A stretch of DNA of 54,473 nt from an uncultured Pirellulaceae bacterium (GTDB lineage Bacteria > Planctomycetota > Planctomycetia > Pirellulales > Pirellulaceae): the NCBI GenBank assembly GCA_937921995.1, contig CAKZVF010000051.1:1-54473 (forward strand). Reading direction: 5' to 3'. This document shows positions 32,990 to 41,948 of the stretch, one piece after another. The number at the start of each line of letters is the position of its first letter. Position 1 is the first letter of the stretch. A model generated the notes under the pieces. It saw only the letters and a program-made list of their open reading frames with translations, made no database searches and was not told where the DNA came from. A program made the translations under genes and the position numbers.

Positions 32990-35114
32990 GGACGATCACA
33001 CTCCCATCAATTTCTCTGGCACCGGGGACAACCGACGGGACTTCCTTCATTGAATCGAGGATCGCGATGTAGTGGCCATCTTCAAGGCCATCCTGGATCC
33101 CCCTGGCCGAACGGAATTTATCAATTTGCTTAACAGCGACATCCCATCCTCCTTGAGATCGCCCTGAACCCGGATTGTAAAATCGGCCTCGAGGGTTGTA
33201 GCGGTAGTTCTGCGTGTTGGTCGGCAAAAGTTCGGACAACAATTTTCTCACGTCATCCGATTGAACGAATTCATCGTCTGCCGAAGGTACTGCTACCTTT
33301 GTTTCCGAAGAGGCAAGATCGATAACAAAGTACAGTTCTCCATTGTGTTGCACCGCCAATAATTTTAGGGGATCATGAAACTTATTGGTCAGGCTGAGTA
33401 AACTTGACGCCCCTGAATCTTCTGACGGCTTGATTTCAATTCCAGAATCTGTCTTCACGGGGGTGGCAACGAAAACTTGGTGCACATTGCGCGCTGACGC
33501 ATTTCCACCGGTCAGTCGGTATCGGTCATCGGACCAGTAATAAACCGCAGGTGCACCGTCACCTGCACTCTCCAGCGTTGCGAACTGGGCATCGCCGAAC
33601 TGATATGGTGGTGGCTGCAGCGCGGAATAGACGGAATATCGCGCGAAGGTGGCGGCAACTTTTCGGTGCTGATCAAGATCGACATAGACGGTGGGGCGCA
33701 GTTTCGTCCCCACGCCTTCGGACAAAAAGGCGTGCCCTATCAGTGACAAACAAGCCAGCGCTGAAATCAACGGGACCAGCCAGACCTGATAATTGAGTTT
33801 TTGTTTGACTTTGAGATAGGAGTATCCCACCGGGCCAATCAAGGTCATGAACGAGAGCACGACAAAGATAAACAGTCCGATGGGGGCAATACCTACGTTC
33901 AATAATTGCCATTTTTGAAAGGCATCGCCAAAGGAATTCTTTGATCCTAAAACATGATCATACTGCCGCGCGGCAATGCCGAGCAAGCAAGCTTTCAACA
34001 ACCCTTTTCCGTATTTTTTCTTAACAGGAGCAGTATGAAAAATCATTTGCCCCATCCCGAACCGATGCAATAAAAATTCTGTATCGATGCTGAACTTAAT
34101 GCCGCCATCTTTTCCCGGCACACCTTCAACCTCATTCCAGTCGGCTGAGTACCGCAGCCCAGCCAGTCCAATGGTGCGGGTTCCTGATGACTGTGCGTAG
34201 ATATTGCTTAGCCTCTCACACTGAGATACGAGATCTTCATCGGGCATATAAAGAGTCATTTTGGGAGCGATCCCCGATGCTTTATCTTTAAAGTACCGGG
34301 TTAATGATGAAATACATTGAAAGTCGTCTCCGCACTCGCTCACTATCAGCGTGCCCCCCATGGTCACCCATTGAATCAACGCGCTAAACCGCTCTGGATC
34401 CTTGTTCAACGCGACAAGGTCTTTGCTATTTACGATGACTTGTTTAATTGACGAATAGCCGATCCAACGTTTTGGCAAGTAAGCGATCTTACTGTGCGTA
34501 GAAACGAGATGAATTTGCTTTCCCCCGTCACTGTAACGACCGATCTCCTCACGACTGATTGGGCTTTGGGCCGGTTGAGTCGTGCGTCGACTCCGGTTGA
34601 AGGTAACTTTGCTTTCACCAACTCCTACGCCATCGACGATTAAAACGTGATGGCAGTCAACAGCCGAATTCCCCCATGGTGATTCTAACAACTGCTTTCT
34701 GGAGTTGTCTGAAGCAGTCAGTGAAAAACTGACCACTCCAACTGACGGCAGATACAACTCTTTCACCACTCGCACGTCTCCGGCTTTTAGTGTCAAAGGG
34801 ATGGGCTGGATCAATTTCGCAGACCGTCCCCAATTCCCAAACGAACCATTAACATGGCACCAAACCGAAACGTCTTTGGCCGTAGGCAATCCATTGGATG
34901 TCGCGATTTCAACGTACCGATATTGGAAACCTTCATTTGACTGAGAAGAGTGACCAGCCACCTTCAACTGGAAGGTTTGCTGGGCGTCGCTCCTGGCCGC
35001 AGAAATCACGACGAAAAAAATCAGCAGCGCCTGCGTCCAAAGAAGGTGCGAGTTTTGAAAACCCAACAGTGTTTTTGCTCTTGGTCTACTACTGCCCATC
35101 GGTCGCCTCATCAT
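32976..35114 (-). CDS. Membrane protein of the ABC operon, GldG-like arrangement
   Basis: This 712-aa protein has an N-terminal hydrophobic segment (residues about 27-42, cleavage likely after SDA), then a long extracytoplasmic region. A Rossmann-like stretch IQWVTMGGTLIVS lies near residue 270, resembling the glutamine-amidotransferase-like fold in proteins of this type. Two hydrophobic segments lie near residues 425-450 and 460-480, followed by another large extracytoplasmic part. It could be an accessory component that couples the ABC transporter to an envelope target, like GldG; this is inference from context. The start could be 35114 or the ATG at 35099, both inside the end of the preceding gene. 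Confidence 0.7.
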   Translation of the reverse strand: MMRRPMGSSRPRAKTLLGFQNSHLLWTQALLIFFVVISAARSDAQQTFQLKVAGHSSQSNEGFQYRYVEIATSNGLPTAKDVSVWCHVNGSFGNWGRSAKLIQPIPLTLKAGDVRVVKELYLPSVGVVSFSLTASDNSRKQLLESPWGNSAVDCHHVLIVDGVGVGESKVTFNRSRRTTQPAQSPISREEIGRYSDGGKQIHLVSTHSKIAYLPKRWIGYSSIKQVIVNSKDLVALNKDPERFSALIQWVTMGGTLIVSECGDDFQCISSLTRYFKDKASGIAPKMTLYMPDEDLVSQCERLSNIYAQSSGTRTIGLAGLRYSADWNEVEGVPGKDGGIKFSIDTEFLLHRFGMGQMIFHTAPVKKKYGKGLLKACLLGIAARQYDHVLGSKNSFGDAFQKWQLLNVGIAPIGLFIFVVLSFMTLIGPVGYSYLKVKQKLNYQVWLVPLISALACLSLIGHAFLSEGVGTKLRPTVYVDLDQHRKVAATFARYSVYSALQPPPYQFGDAQFATLESAGDGAPAVYYWSDDRYRLTGGNASARNVHQVFVATPVKTDSGIEIKPSEDSGASSLLSLTNKFHDPLKLLAVQHNGELYFVIDLASSETKVAVPSADDEFVQSDDVRKLLSELLPTNTQNYRYNPRGRFYNPGSGRSQGGWDVAVKQIDKFRSARGIQDGLEDGHYIAILDSMKEVPSVVPGAREIDGSVIVHGKW

Positions 35115-35415
35115 TGGAGGCGATATTAGATTCCGGTTCTTGTTCAGGCATCACCGGTTGTCGTTTCACAACGACGTTCACCGCAGCCGAAGTATCTAAG
35201 GGGCCCAGCATTGAGTTCCCCCAATCGCAAAACACTTTCGCAAAAACGGTGACCATCGCGTAGACCATAAACAACACCGGCAACAGCGCTAACGAAGCCC
35301 CAACGCCCCAGCTGAGCGAATTATTTTGGCGAACCCCGATCCCCAAAATCGCAAACAAAACCGCGACACCGGCCGTCGCGATCAGCAGTTGGCGGATTGA
35401 AAATTGAGAAAACAT
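35089..35415 (-). CDS. Small membrane protein, first gene of the ABC operon
   Basis: This 108-aa protein begins FSIRQLLIATAGVAVLFAIL, a pattern (FSxRxLL-x-hydrophobic) common to small planctomycete membrane proteins. A second membrane segment follows at about residues 35-60, and the C-terminal tail is hydrophilic and acidic. The stop overlaps the next gene by 26 bases, consistent with one transcript through the 712-aa protein, ATPase and permease. The function is unknown. Confidence 0.7.
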   Translation of the reverse strand: MFSQFSIRQLLIATAGVAVLFAILGIGVRQNNSLSWGVGASLALLPVLFMVYAMVTVFAKVFCDWGNSMLGPLDTSAAVNVVVKRQPVMPEQEPESNIASNDEATDGQ

Positions 35416-35599
35416 ATTTAATGATAGCGATTGGACGTCGGTGACCGGTCGTGCGGGAAATCGCTCCGCTAACGACAGATTATAACAGATCCTCGTTCGG
35501 CTTTGGCGCTTTCGCCATTATCGACCCTCGGGTTTCTTTATTTACAAACCGTAGTGCTCGATCAGGTACTAAGGTGAAGACTTGGGGCTCAGGATCTGA

Positions 35600-36655
35600 T
35601 TAAGAATCGACCGACGAAACTGGCAGTGGGGCAGGGCGGTTAGGCATGTTGACCTCGGGCTGTTGAAATTCGGCGATGACCGCGCGGTGATCGGAACCGT
35701 AGTTTTCAGAAACTTCGTGAGTGACTGTTGTCAGCGACTGGCTGACCAGCAAATGGTCGATTTGAAGACTGGCGAAGAACGTTGGATACGCGTACCAAGT
35801 TGCAGCCACGCCAAACCCCAACCGCGAGTCTTTTAAATCCCCCGCCGCAAGCACCTCGGAGAAAACAGGGGACCACGGTGTGAGATTAAAGTCACCCGCG
35901 ATCACGTTGTCTTCATTGGGGTCGAGCATTTTGGCCAGCCGGATTAATTGTTGGCTGCGCGAAACGAAGCACGGTTGGCTTAGCGGTGGAAAAGGGTGAG
36001 TCGCAATTAATCGAAACGGACGCCCTGACGGTCCCGTGAAACGCGCGTCAAGCGACATCAATTCAGTGTCGGGAGCGACGATCTGATCGACACTGGCAAA
36101 AGGCAGCTTCGAAATAATTCCGATTCCGAAATTGTGTGACATGGGGATGATGTTTTGATGCGGGTACTTGGTCAACAGCGCCCTCTCAATTTCATTTTTC
36201 CACTCTTGGTTCACCTCCAGAACGATCACAACGTCTGGATCATGCCTGTTTACTGTTTCTATAAACGAGTCATACTGACGGTTTGATGTCAGCACATTGG
36301 CCGACATGATTTTGATCGTCGGAGAACCCGTGGTTACTGGATTGGCTACAAAGTAAGGCATAATCCAAACCGCATTGACCACCAGAAACGTCAACGAAAC
36401 GAACGCCCGCAACTTTTGCTTAAAAAATGCCGCCAACAAAAACCACACCATCAGTGCGATGGTCAGTTGAACTCTTCCATGGCAAAACACTTCGGCGATC
36501 CAGTGTTGTTTGGCGAAAAACGTTGCCAACGTTCCTATCACCAGCCCGATCAGAACTGCTAAGTAAAAACAAGAGAAAAACCTGCGAAGGTATGAGGGGC
36601 GCGGGCGCGGTTTCTCAGAATCAGGTGATGAAGTCATTCTATTTTTCGCAGGCAA
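35600..36655 (-). CDS. Endonuclease/exonuclease/phosphatase (EEP) family membrane protein
   Basis: This 351-aa protein has three N-terminal hydrophobic segments (about 28-47, 63-79, 84-103), then an EEP catalytic domain. The metal and catalytic residues expected for the fold are visible: N120 (SANVL), E147 (VLEVN), H220 (ATHPF), D255 and N257 (AGDFNLTP), D300 (IDHLL) and D322/H323 (GSDH). It probably hydrolyses a phosphodiester outside or at the membrane. The family includes DNases, sphingomyelinases and phosphatases, and the substrate cannot be chosen from sequence. Starts at 36655 (MPAKNRM) or 36637 are both possible. It stands alone between gaps of about 185 and 200 bases. Confidence 0.88.
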   Translation of the reverse strand: MPAKNRMTSSPDSEKPRPRPSYLRRFFSCFYLAVLIGLVIGTLATFFAKQHWIAEVFCHGRVQLTIALMVWFLLAAFFKQKLRAFVSLTFLVVNAVWIMPYFVANPVTTGSPTIKIMSANVLTSNRQYDSFIETVNRHDPDVVIVLEVNQEWKNEIERALLTKYPHQNIIPMSHNFGIGIISKLPFASVDQIVAPDTELMSLDARFTGPSGRPFRLIATHPFPPLSQPCFVSRSQQLIRLAKMLDPNEDNVIAGDFNLTPWSPVFSEVLAAGDLKDSRLGFGVAATWYAYPTFFASLQIDHLLVSQSLTTVTHEVSENYGSDHRAVIAEFQQPEVNMPNRPAPLPVSSVDS

Positions 36656-36857
36656 GAGTACTGACTGAATTTAGACTCATTGAAATCAAAATTAGTTTCA
36701 TAAAAATTGCCTTTTCGGTGGCTCTGAGATGATTTCAAATTGCGTCAAGAAAAGCTCGAAACACAAGCTCCTGAATCCCAAAGGCCATAAATATCCACTT
36801 GCTGGCGCTGCGGGCTTGTACTTTGAATCGCTTCGCGATTCCTTCTGTTCGGCCAAC

Positions 36858-38237
36858 TTAGGGCAGCGGGATGTCGTTGAGTTCGAAGTCGAACGACACG
36901 CTGACGATCGCGGCAGGGGTTTGATAAACTAAATCAAACGGCGCTGGGTCCACTTCAAAATAGTATTCAACAACAACCTCTTGACCATTTTGAGCCACCG
37001 TTTCGTAGGCAACCGTTTCATGGCGGATGCGAGGATTGCTGGGATCGACCAAATAGGCCTCGTTTTCGAACGTCCAACCTTGATGGCTGTCGAGCTCGTT
37101 CGATTGGTCGTCGAACGACAGCCCTACCGTGACACCAAAAAGTTCCTCATTGGCTTTGATGCCACCAAAAGTCACCGTTGCTCCGCTTTTGCTTTGCGAA
37201 GCACCGTCTTCCACTTTCTCCAGTGCGCTAAAACGAAAGGTCTCGGTGCGGCCGGGCAGCACGGCGTCGAGTGTGCCGGTGATCTTCTTGATGCTGTTCA
37301 CGCTGCGATTGATCAACGGAATATTGACTGGAAAACTGAGCTCAGGGATTTCCGTTTGCACCGCCGCCGAGATTGAATTTTGTTTCAGCGGGGTAATCGT
37401 GTTTTCTTGATCGTCGATGATCTTGAGCGTGGCTTGCGAGAGTTCGATCGAGATCGGTTGTACGCGCGGTTCCCAACGGATCAGCATATTTAGGGTCGTG
37501 TGGTTTAAATTCGGCGCGTTCAAAATACGCGCAGCATCAACACGGTTGACTTGCACCGCCAGAATACCGGTTGTGGTCTGCGGAAGCGTGGTTTTTTTCT
37601 CCGTCGCCACCACGTTTCCATCGTCGGCGCGCGGATCAGCAGGGTTTGGCGTGCGGGGAACGAGCACAATCGAATTCGCGGTGCCTCCATAAAGATCGAC
37701 CTCCAAATTCGATTGCTGCATCACACGGTGAATGGCTTGCCAAAACGGAGCATCCTCCAAACTCAAAGTGATTTGGCTTTCAGCGACATCTGGAGACACG
37801 CCTTCACGCAGCGCGATCTTGTTTCCCGTTTGAGAGGAAATTTTCTTAAGCGCCTGCTCCACCGAGAACTCACCCTCCAAAGAAACCTTCGTTGGCTGCG
37901 TTGCTTTTTCGACGGCTTTGGCTTCGAGCGTTTTTCGGACCGCTAAGAGACGTTCGACAAAGTCGGTTGTGGCATTTTTGTCGGGCACGTCGATGTAATC
38001 AAGCGCGTCAGGATCTAGCGCAGCAAGCGCCTCTTGCGCTGAATCGCGATCCTCAATCGCACCCGAATTTAATTGGTCGATCAGCGTTTGGACCTGTTCC
38101 ATCAGGGCGACTTCTTCAGATTGCCCGTACGCGCTATTGGTTGAACTGCAGACTAACAGCCAGCACAAAGCAATCGCGCAAACTGTGGTCGAAAAATAGG
38201 TGTTCAAAGGATGAACTGTGCGCGTCGAAATTTTCAT
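36858..38237 (-). CDS. Exported protein with STN/secretin N-domain-like region
   Basis: This 459-aa protein starts at the ATG 38237 (MKISTRTVHPL), which gives a signal peptide ending near SAYG; an ATG at 38261 adds only 8 residues. A short helical part (about 40-110) is followed by SVEQALKKISSQTGNKI and DAPFWQAIHRVMQQSNLEV, the pattern of STN/secretin N-terminal domains. The rest (about 200-459) is beta-rich and has no secretin pore region, so it is not an outer-membrane secretin. Proteins of this layout are common in planctomycetes and their function is unknown. It is divergent from the DUF1570 gene at 38392. Confidence 0.72.
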   Translation of the reverse strand: MKISTRTVHPLNTYFSTTVCAIALCWLLVCSSTNSAYGQSEEVALMEQVQTLIDQLNSGAIEDRDSAQEALAALDPDALDYIDVPDKNATTDFVERLLAVRKTLEAKAVEKATQPTKVSLEGEFSVEQALKKISSQTGNKIALREGVSPDVAESQITLSLEDAPFWQAIHRVMQQSNLEVDLYGGTANSIVLVPRTPNPADPRADDGNVVATEKKTTLPQTTTGILAVQVNRVDAARILNAPNLNHTTLNMLIRWEPRVQPISIELSQATLKIIDDQENTITPLKQNSISAAVQTEIPELSFPVNIPLINRSVNSIKKITGTLDAVLPGRTETFRFSALEKVEDGASQSKSGATVTFGGIKANEELFGVTVGLSFDDQSNELDSHQGWTFENEAYLVDPSNPRIRHETVAYETVAQNGQEVVVEYYFEVDPAPFDLVYQTPAAIVSVSFDFELNDIPLP

Positions 38238-38391
38238 GACGATGTTTCTTTTTTGCATCAATTACGATCTGTTAAATTCATTTTATCGGATTCGGCCTCC
38301 AAAGACGAAGTCCCGTTTGTGATTTGTCGCAAAATTGATGATCGCGGGAACATAATTTTGCCAATTCCCGTGGGTGACCTACAGTTCAACA

Positions 38392-39537
38392 ATGCTCCGT
38401 GAATCCTTGGTCGTCCCGATGCACATCCACTTTACCGTTTTCTTGATTTTCAGCTTCGCGATTAGTCTTGCGCCAACCGAAGCATTGTTTGCGCAGAGCA
38501 AAAAACGTGAGATGACCATTAAGATCGAAGTGAACGATCGCACCTACATTGGCAAACCGCTGGTGTGGGACGGCGAAAACATGCAGCTTCTTCGACGCGA
38601 CGGGCGGATGACGTTTTTGCCGGTTAAATCGCACGAAGATTACAAAGTACTATCCAGCGATTTTTCGGTGATGTCTCGAAAATTGATGGTGGCAAAGCTG
38701 AAGAAAGAGTTTGGCAAACGCTACACCGTTTCCACCACGTCAAGCTTTCTGGTGGTGCATCCGCATGGTGAATATCACAAATGGGCCAAACCGTTTGAGG
38801 ATTTGAACAATCGGTTTTCTGCGTTCTTTTCTTCTCGCGGGCACAAGCTGGAGAAACCGCGTTTCCCCATGGTTGCGGTGGTGCTGAACACACGCAGCGA
38901 GTTCGATCGTATGCTCAAAGGTTACTATCAGGCCAACCCAAACATGCTGGGGTATTACTCGCCGCGCAGCAATCGAATCATCACCTACGATCAGACCAAA
39001 AACGACGAAGACTCGATCTTCGACACCAATACCGTCATTCACGAAGCGACCCACCAAACGGCCTTCAATCGGGGCGTTCACAATCGATTTGGGGACTACT
39101 CGTCTTGGCTGGTCGAAGGACTGGCCTGCCTATTCGAAGCCAAAGGCATCCACAACAGTTATATTCACACGCAACGAAAAGACCGAATCAATTCCAGCCG
39201 ATTGTTGGCGATTCAATACGAGATCAAGCAGGGCAAAGCCAAAGGAACGTTGGAGAAGATCATCCGCGATGATGATCTGTTTCGATCCGACGATCAACTA
39301 GCGTACGCCTACGCGTGGGGGCTGACGTTTTACTTATCTGAGACGAAGCCGCGCGAATATCTGAGATATTTAACCAACGATGCCAAACGCAAAGACTTTA
39401 CCGCTTACGGGGCCGGCGAACGTTTGGAGCTTTTTGCGAAAGCGTTTGGCAGCGATTTCGACAACCTCGAATCCCGAATGTTCAACTTTCTAATGAAACA
39501 GAAAGTGACGTTACCCAAGGGCTACACACTGAAGTGA
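38392..39537 (+). CDS. DUF1570 exported protein, HExxH metalloprotease-like
   Basis: This protein of about 381 aa has a signal peptide ending ALFA|QSKK. The zinc-type motif HEATH is at about residues 217-221, followed 21 residues later by E242 in WLVEGLACLFE, the gluzincin pattern HExxH...E. This matches DUF1570, a planctomycete-abundant family of putative peptidases. The start is uncertain: GTG 38374, ATG 38392 or ATG 38419 (MHIHFTVFLI); the last gives the cleanest signal peptide. The length is complete to the stop. It is divergent from the STN-domain gene, and its 3' end is 17 bases from the convergent LuxR regulator gene. The substrate is unknown. Confidence 0.85.
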   Translation: MLRESLVVPMHIHFTVFLIFSFAISLAPTEALFAQSKKREMTIKIEVNDRTYIGKPLVWDGENMQLLRRDGRMTFLPVKSHEDYKVLSSDFSVMSRKLMVAKLKKEFGKRYTVSTTSSFLVVHPHGEYHKWAKPFEDLNNRFSAFFSSRGHKLEKPRFPMVAVVLNTRSEFDRMLKGYYQANPNMLGYYSPRSNRIITYDQTKNDEDSIFDTNTVIHEATHQTAFNRGVHNRFGDYSSWLVEGLACLFEAKGIHNSYIHTQRKDRINSSRLLAIQYEIKQGKAKGTLEKIIRDDDLFRSDDQLAYAYAWGLTFYLSETKPREYLRYLTNDAKRKDFTAYGAGERLELFAKAFGSDFDNLESRMFNFLMKQKVTLPKGYTLK

Positions 39538-39554
39538 GCCAAGCCACCGGTCCA

Positions 39555-40190
39555 CTACAACCACCCATTTTGGTGCGCTTTGACGGCGGCCTGCGTCCGG
39601 TCATTGACCTGTAATTTTCGCAAGATGTTCTGCACGTGTTCCTTGACCGTTTCCACGCTTATGCCCAAGGAAGTTCCGATCTCACGGTTCTTCAAACCCA
39701 TGGCGATATGCCGAACCACTTGCATCTCCCGCGCGGTCAACAGCGATTGAGCGTTCACTGGAAGGCGCGTGTCTTTCAATCGTTTTTGGGCTGTTTGCAA
39801 AAGACTGTTCTGCATTCGAGGCGATCGACTGATGCCATTTTTTGCAGCGGTCACCAATGCCTCACAAGGAAGATTTTTAGGAATGTACTCGTAGCATCCC
39901 AATGCATCTGCCCGTGCAATGTTGAACGAATCTACATGATCAGAGAACACAAGCACGACCATTTCTTGATGTCGATCCATGACCTGTTCGAGCGTTTTCA
40001 AAGCGTCTTTTCCGCCGATCCGCGCCTCGGTAATTAGCAAGTTGGGCTGGTGACGCTGCGCTTCCTGCAATATTTGATCTGATCTTGTTATCGCAGATAC
40101 GATCTCAAAATCGGGTTCTCGCGCAAACGCGGACCGGACTCCCAGATGGATAATGGGTTGGCTGTCGGCCAGTAGAATTTTGTAGGGCAT
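39555..40190 (-). CDS. NarL/LuxR-type response regulator with atypical receiver
   Basis: This 211-aa protein has an N-terminal receiver-like domain (1-120) and a C-terminal LuxR HTH (LTAREMQVVRHIAMGLKNRE, then GISVETVKEHVQNIL). The usual acidic pair is D9-S10, and the phospho-acceptor Asp is replaced by E55 (LLITEARIGG). S83 and K105 (YIPKN) are kept. It may therefore be permanently active-like or phosphorylation-independent; this is inference. It binds DNA as a dimer through the HTH. It is divergent from the sigma-54 activator at 40487, with 296 bases between the starts. No partner kinase lies in the window. Confidence 0.9.
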   Translation of the reverse strand: MPYKILLADSQPIIHLGVRSAFAREPDFEIVSAITRSDQILQEAQRHQPNLLITEARIGGKDALKTLEQVMDRHQEMVVLVFSDHVDSFNIARADALGCYEYIPKNLPCEALVTAAKNGISRSPRMQNSLLQTAQKRLKDTRLPVNAQSLLTAREMQVVRHIAMGLKNREIGTSLGISVETVKEHVQNILRKLQVNDRTQAAVKAHQNGWL

Positions 40191-40486
40191 GAAGGGTCTT
40201 GGAAGAAGTCAAACAGAGCATTGCACCCGAAATTGAACCTCGCCCGAGGAGCATTCATTGTGCAGCAACATGTTAAGCTATTTCGCACCAAATTTCACCT
40301 TCGTTTTTTCCCGGTGGTCCTGATCAATCCAGCATTGCGGGGTTTGCGGGTCAGGCAATGTGGCAAAAACTCCTCAAATGTGTGATTTTCGCCGGATAAT
40401 TCGCAAAAACCCCACGTCTGGCTGACTTATGACCTAAATACACAACAGATGTTTCCTTTTTCATTTGCTCCCCCCCGACACACGTC

Positions 40487-41914
40487 ATGTCCAAAAAACA
40501 ACAAAGCCGTACTCAACGAATCCTCTTGGTCGATGATGATCAACACTTGCTTCAGTCTCTGGCCGGATGGCTGCAAGACCAAGGTTTCGACGCGGGTATG
40601 GCCAACGACACCGCCTCGGCACAGAAGGAACTTGCCAACAAAGAATACGACCTCGCCTTCGTGGATCTACGGCTCGGCTCCGAAGACGGCATGCAGGTTC
40701 TCGCCCATTGCCGCAAGCATCATCCGAATGTTGTCGTGATTATGATGACCGGATATGCCACCGTTGACACGGGTGTCGAAGCGATTGGTGCCGGCGCGTT
40801 TGACCTGATGACCAAACCCCTGATCGACGATGAAATTTTGATCGCGATTGATCGGGCTTTGTCTCAGCAACAGGTGCTCCAAGAAAACGAACAACTGAAG
40901 GCTCAACTGGACAAACGGTTTGGGAAAGAAAGTATCGTTGGCAACGACCAGCGCATGCAGAAGGTTTTTGATACCGTCGACAACATCGCCAATACAAAAG
41001 CGACCGTTTTGATCACCGGTGAAAGTGGTACCGGAAAATCACTGATCGCGCGTGCGATTCATCAACGTTCAAAACGGAAGAAGGCCCCATTCGTCGAAGT
41101 TGCCTGTGGCGCGCTTCCTGAAAATTTGCTTGAGAGCGAATTGTTTGGCCACGTAGCAGGATCCTTCACCGGTGCGTCAACGAATAAAGAAGGTAAGTTC
41201 AAACAGGCTGACGGGGGAACGATCTTCCTTGATGAGATCGGCACCGCATCTCCGAGCATGCAAGTCAAACTACTGCGCGTGTTGCAGGAACTTGAATTTG
41301 AACAAGTCGGCGGGACGGAAACGTTTCGTGTAAATACTCGGATTGTGCTGGCGACCAATGAAGACCTTTCCCAAGCCGTTGCCGAAGGTCGATTTCGCCA
41401 AGACCTCTACTACCGCGTTAACGTAATCAACATTGAACTTCCTTCACTTCGTCGTCGTGTTTCGGATATCCCGATGCTGGCGAACCACTTCTTCGAGAAA
41501 GTGTGTTTAGAAGAAGGCAAGGAATTGGAAGGCTTTGACCCGATGGCGATGCAGGTGCTGCAAAGCTATCCATGGCCAGGAAATGTTCGAGAGCTTCAAA
41601 ACGTCGTCGAACGGGCGGTGTTACTCGGCCGCGGCCCACTGCTGACGACGTCTGATTTGCCAGCGCATGTTTGCGAAGGCAATCACGTCCCGATCATGGC
41701 GACGACGCAATCATCCACTCCGGGAGTCAAACAAACGCTCAAGGAAGCACTCGAAGGTCCCGAGCGCCAGATCATTTTGCAGTGCTTGCGTGAAAACAAC
41801 TGGAACCGGAATGTGACCGCCGATCAATTGGGCATCAACCGCACGACGCTGTATAAGAAAATGAAGAAGCTGGGTGTGGAAGATCCACAAACGGCTTCAT
41901 CAGCGGGTTGGTAA
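40487..41914 (+). CDS. Sigma-54-dependent response regulator (NtrC type)
   Basis: This 475-aa protein has a receiver domain with acidic residues D16-D18, phospho-acceptor D60 (AFVDLRLG) and K110. The AAA+ domain has Walker A GESGTGKS (178-185), sigma-54 contact loop GSFTGA (225-230) and Walker B GGTIFLDE (243-250), with arginine-finger region RFRQDLYYR. A C-terminal Fis-type HTH lies at about 440-466. The loop is GSFTGA instead of the usual GAFTGA. It activates sigma-54 promoters by ATP hydrolysis after phosphorylation; no cognate kinase is nearby and no convincing -24/-12 promoter was seen in the gaps. No Shine-Dalgarno precedes the ATG. Confidence 0.96.
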   Translation: MSKKQQSRTQRILLVDDDQHLLQSLAGWLQDQGFDAGMANDTASAQKELANKEYDLAFVDLRLGSEDGMQVLAHCRKHHPNVVVIMMTGYATVDTGVEAIGAGAFDLMTKPLIDDEILIAIDRALSQQQVLQENEQLKAQLDKRFGKESIVGNDQRMQKVFDTVDNIANTKATVLITGESGTGKSLIARAIHQRSKRKKAPFVEVACGALPENLLESELFGHVAGSFTGASTNKEGKFKQADGGTIFLDEIGTASPSMQVKLLRVLQELEFEQVGGTETFRVNTRIVLATNEDLSQAVAEGRFRQDLYYRVNVINIELPSLRRRVSDIPMLANHFFEKVCLEEGKELEGFDPMAMQVLQSYPWPGNVRELQNVVERAVLLGRGPLLTTSDLPAHVCEGNHVPIMATTQSSTPGVKQTLKEALEGPERQIILQCLRENNWNRNVTADQLGINRTTLYKKMKKLGVEDPQTASSAGW

Positions 41915-41948
41915 ACGCCGACCTGTGGAACCCAATTATCTCCCAGGC

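Noticed and set aside
32570-33133. 187-codon plus-strand frame opposite the ABC ATPase
   Set aside because: It is antisense to conserved ATPase sequence (including Walker A) and has no recognisable protein features.
40191-40486. Sigma-54 (-24/-12) promoter in the divergent regulator gap
   Set aside because: No GG-N10-GC arrangement with adequate flanking consensus was found by eye.
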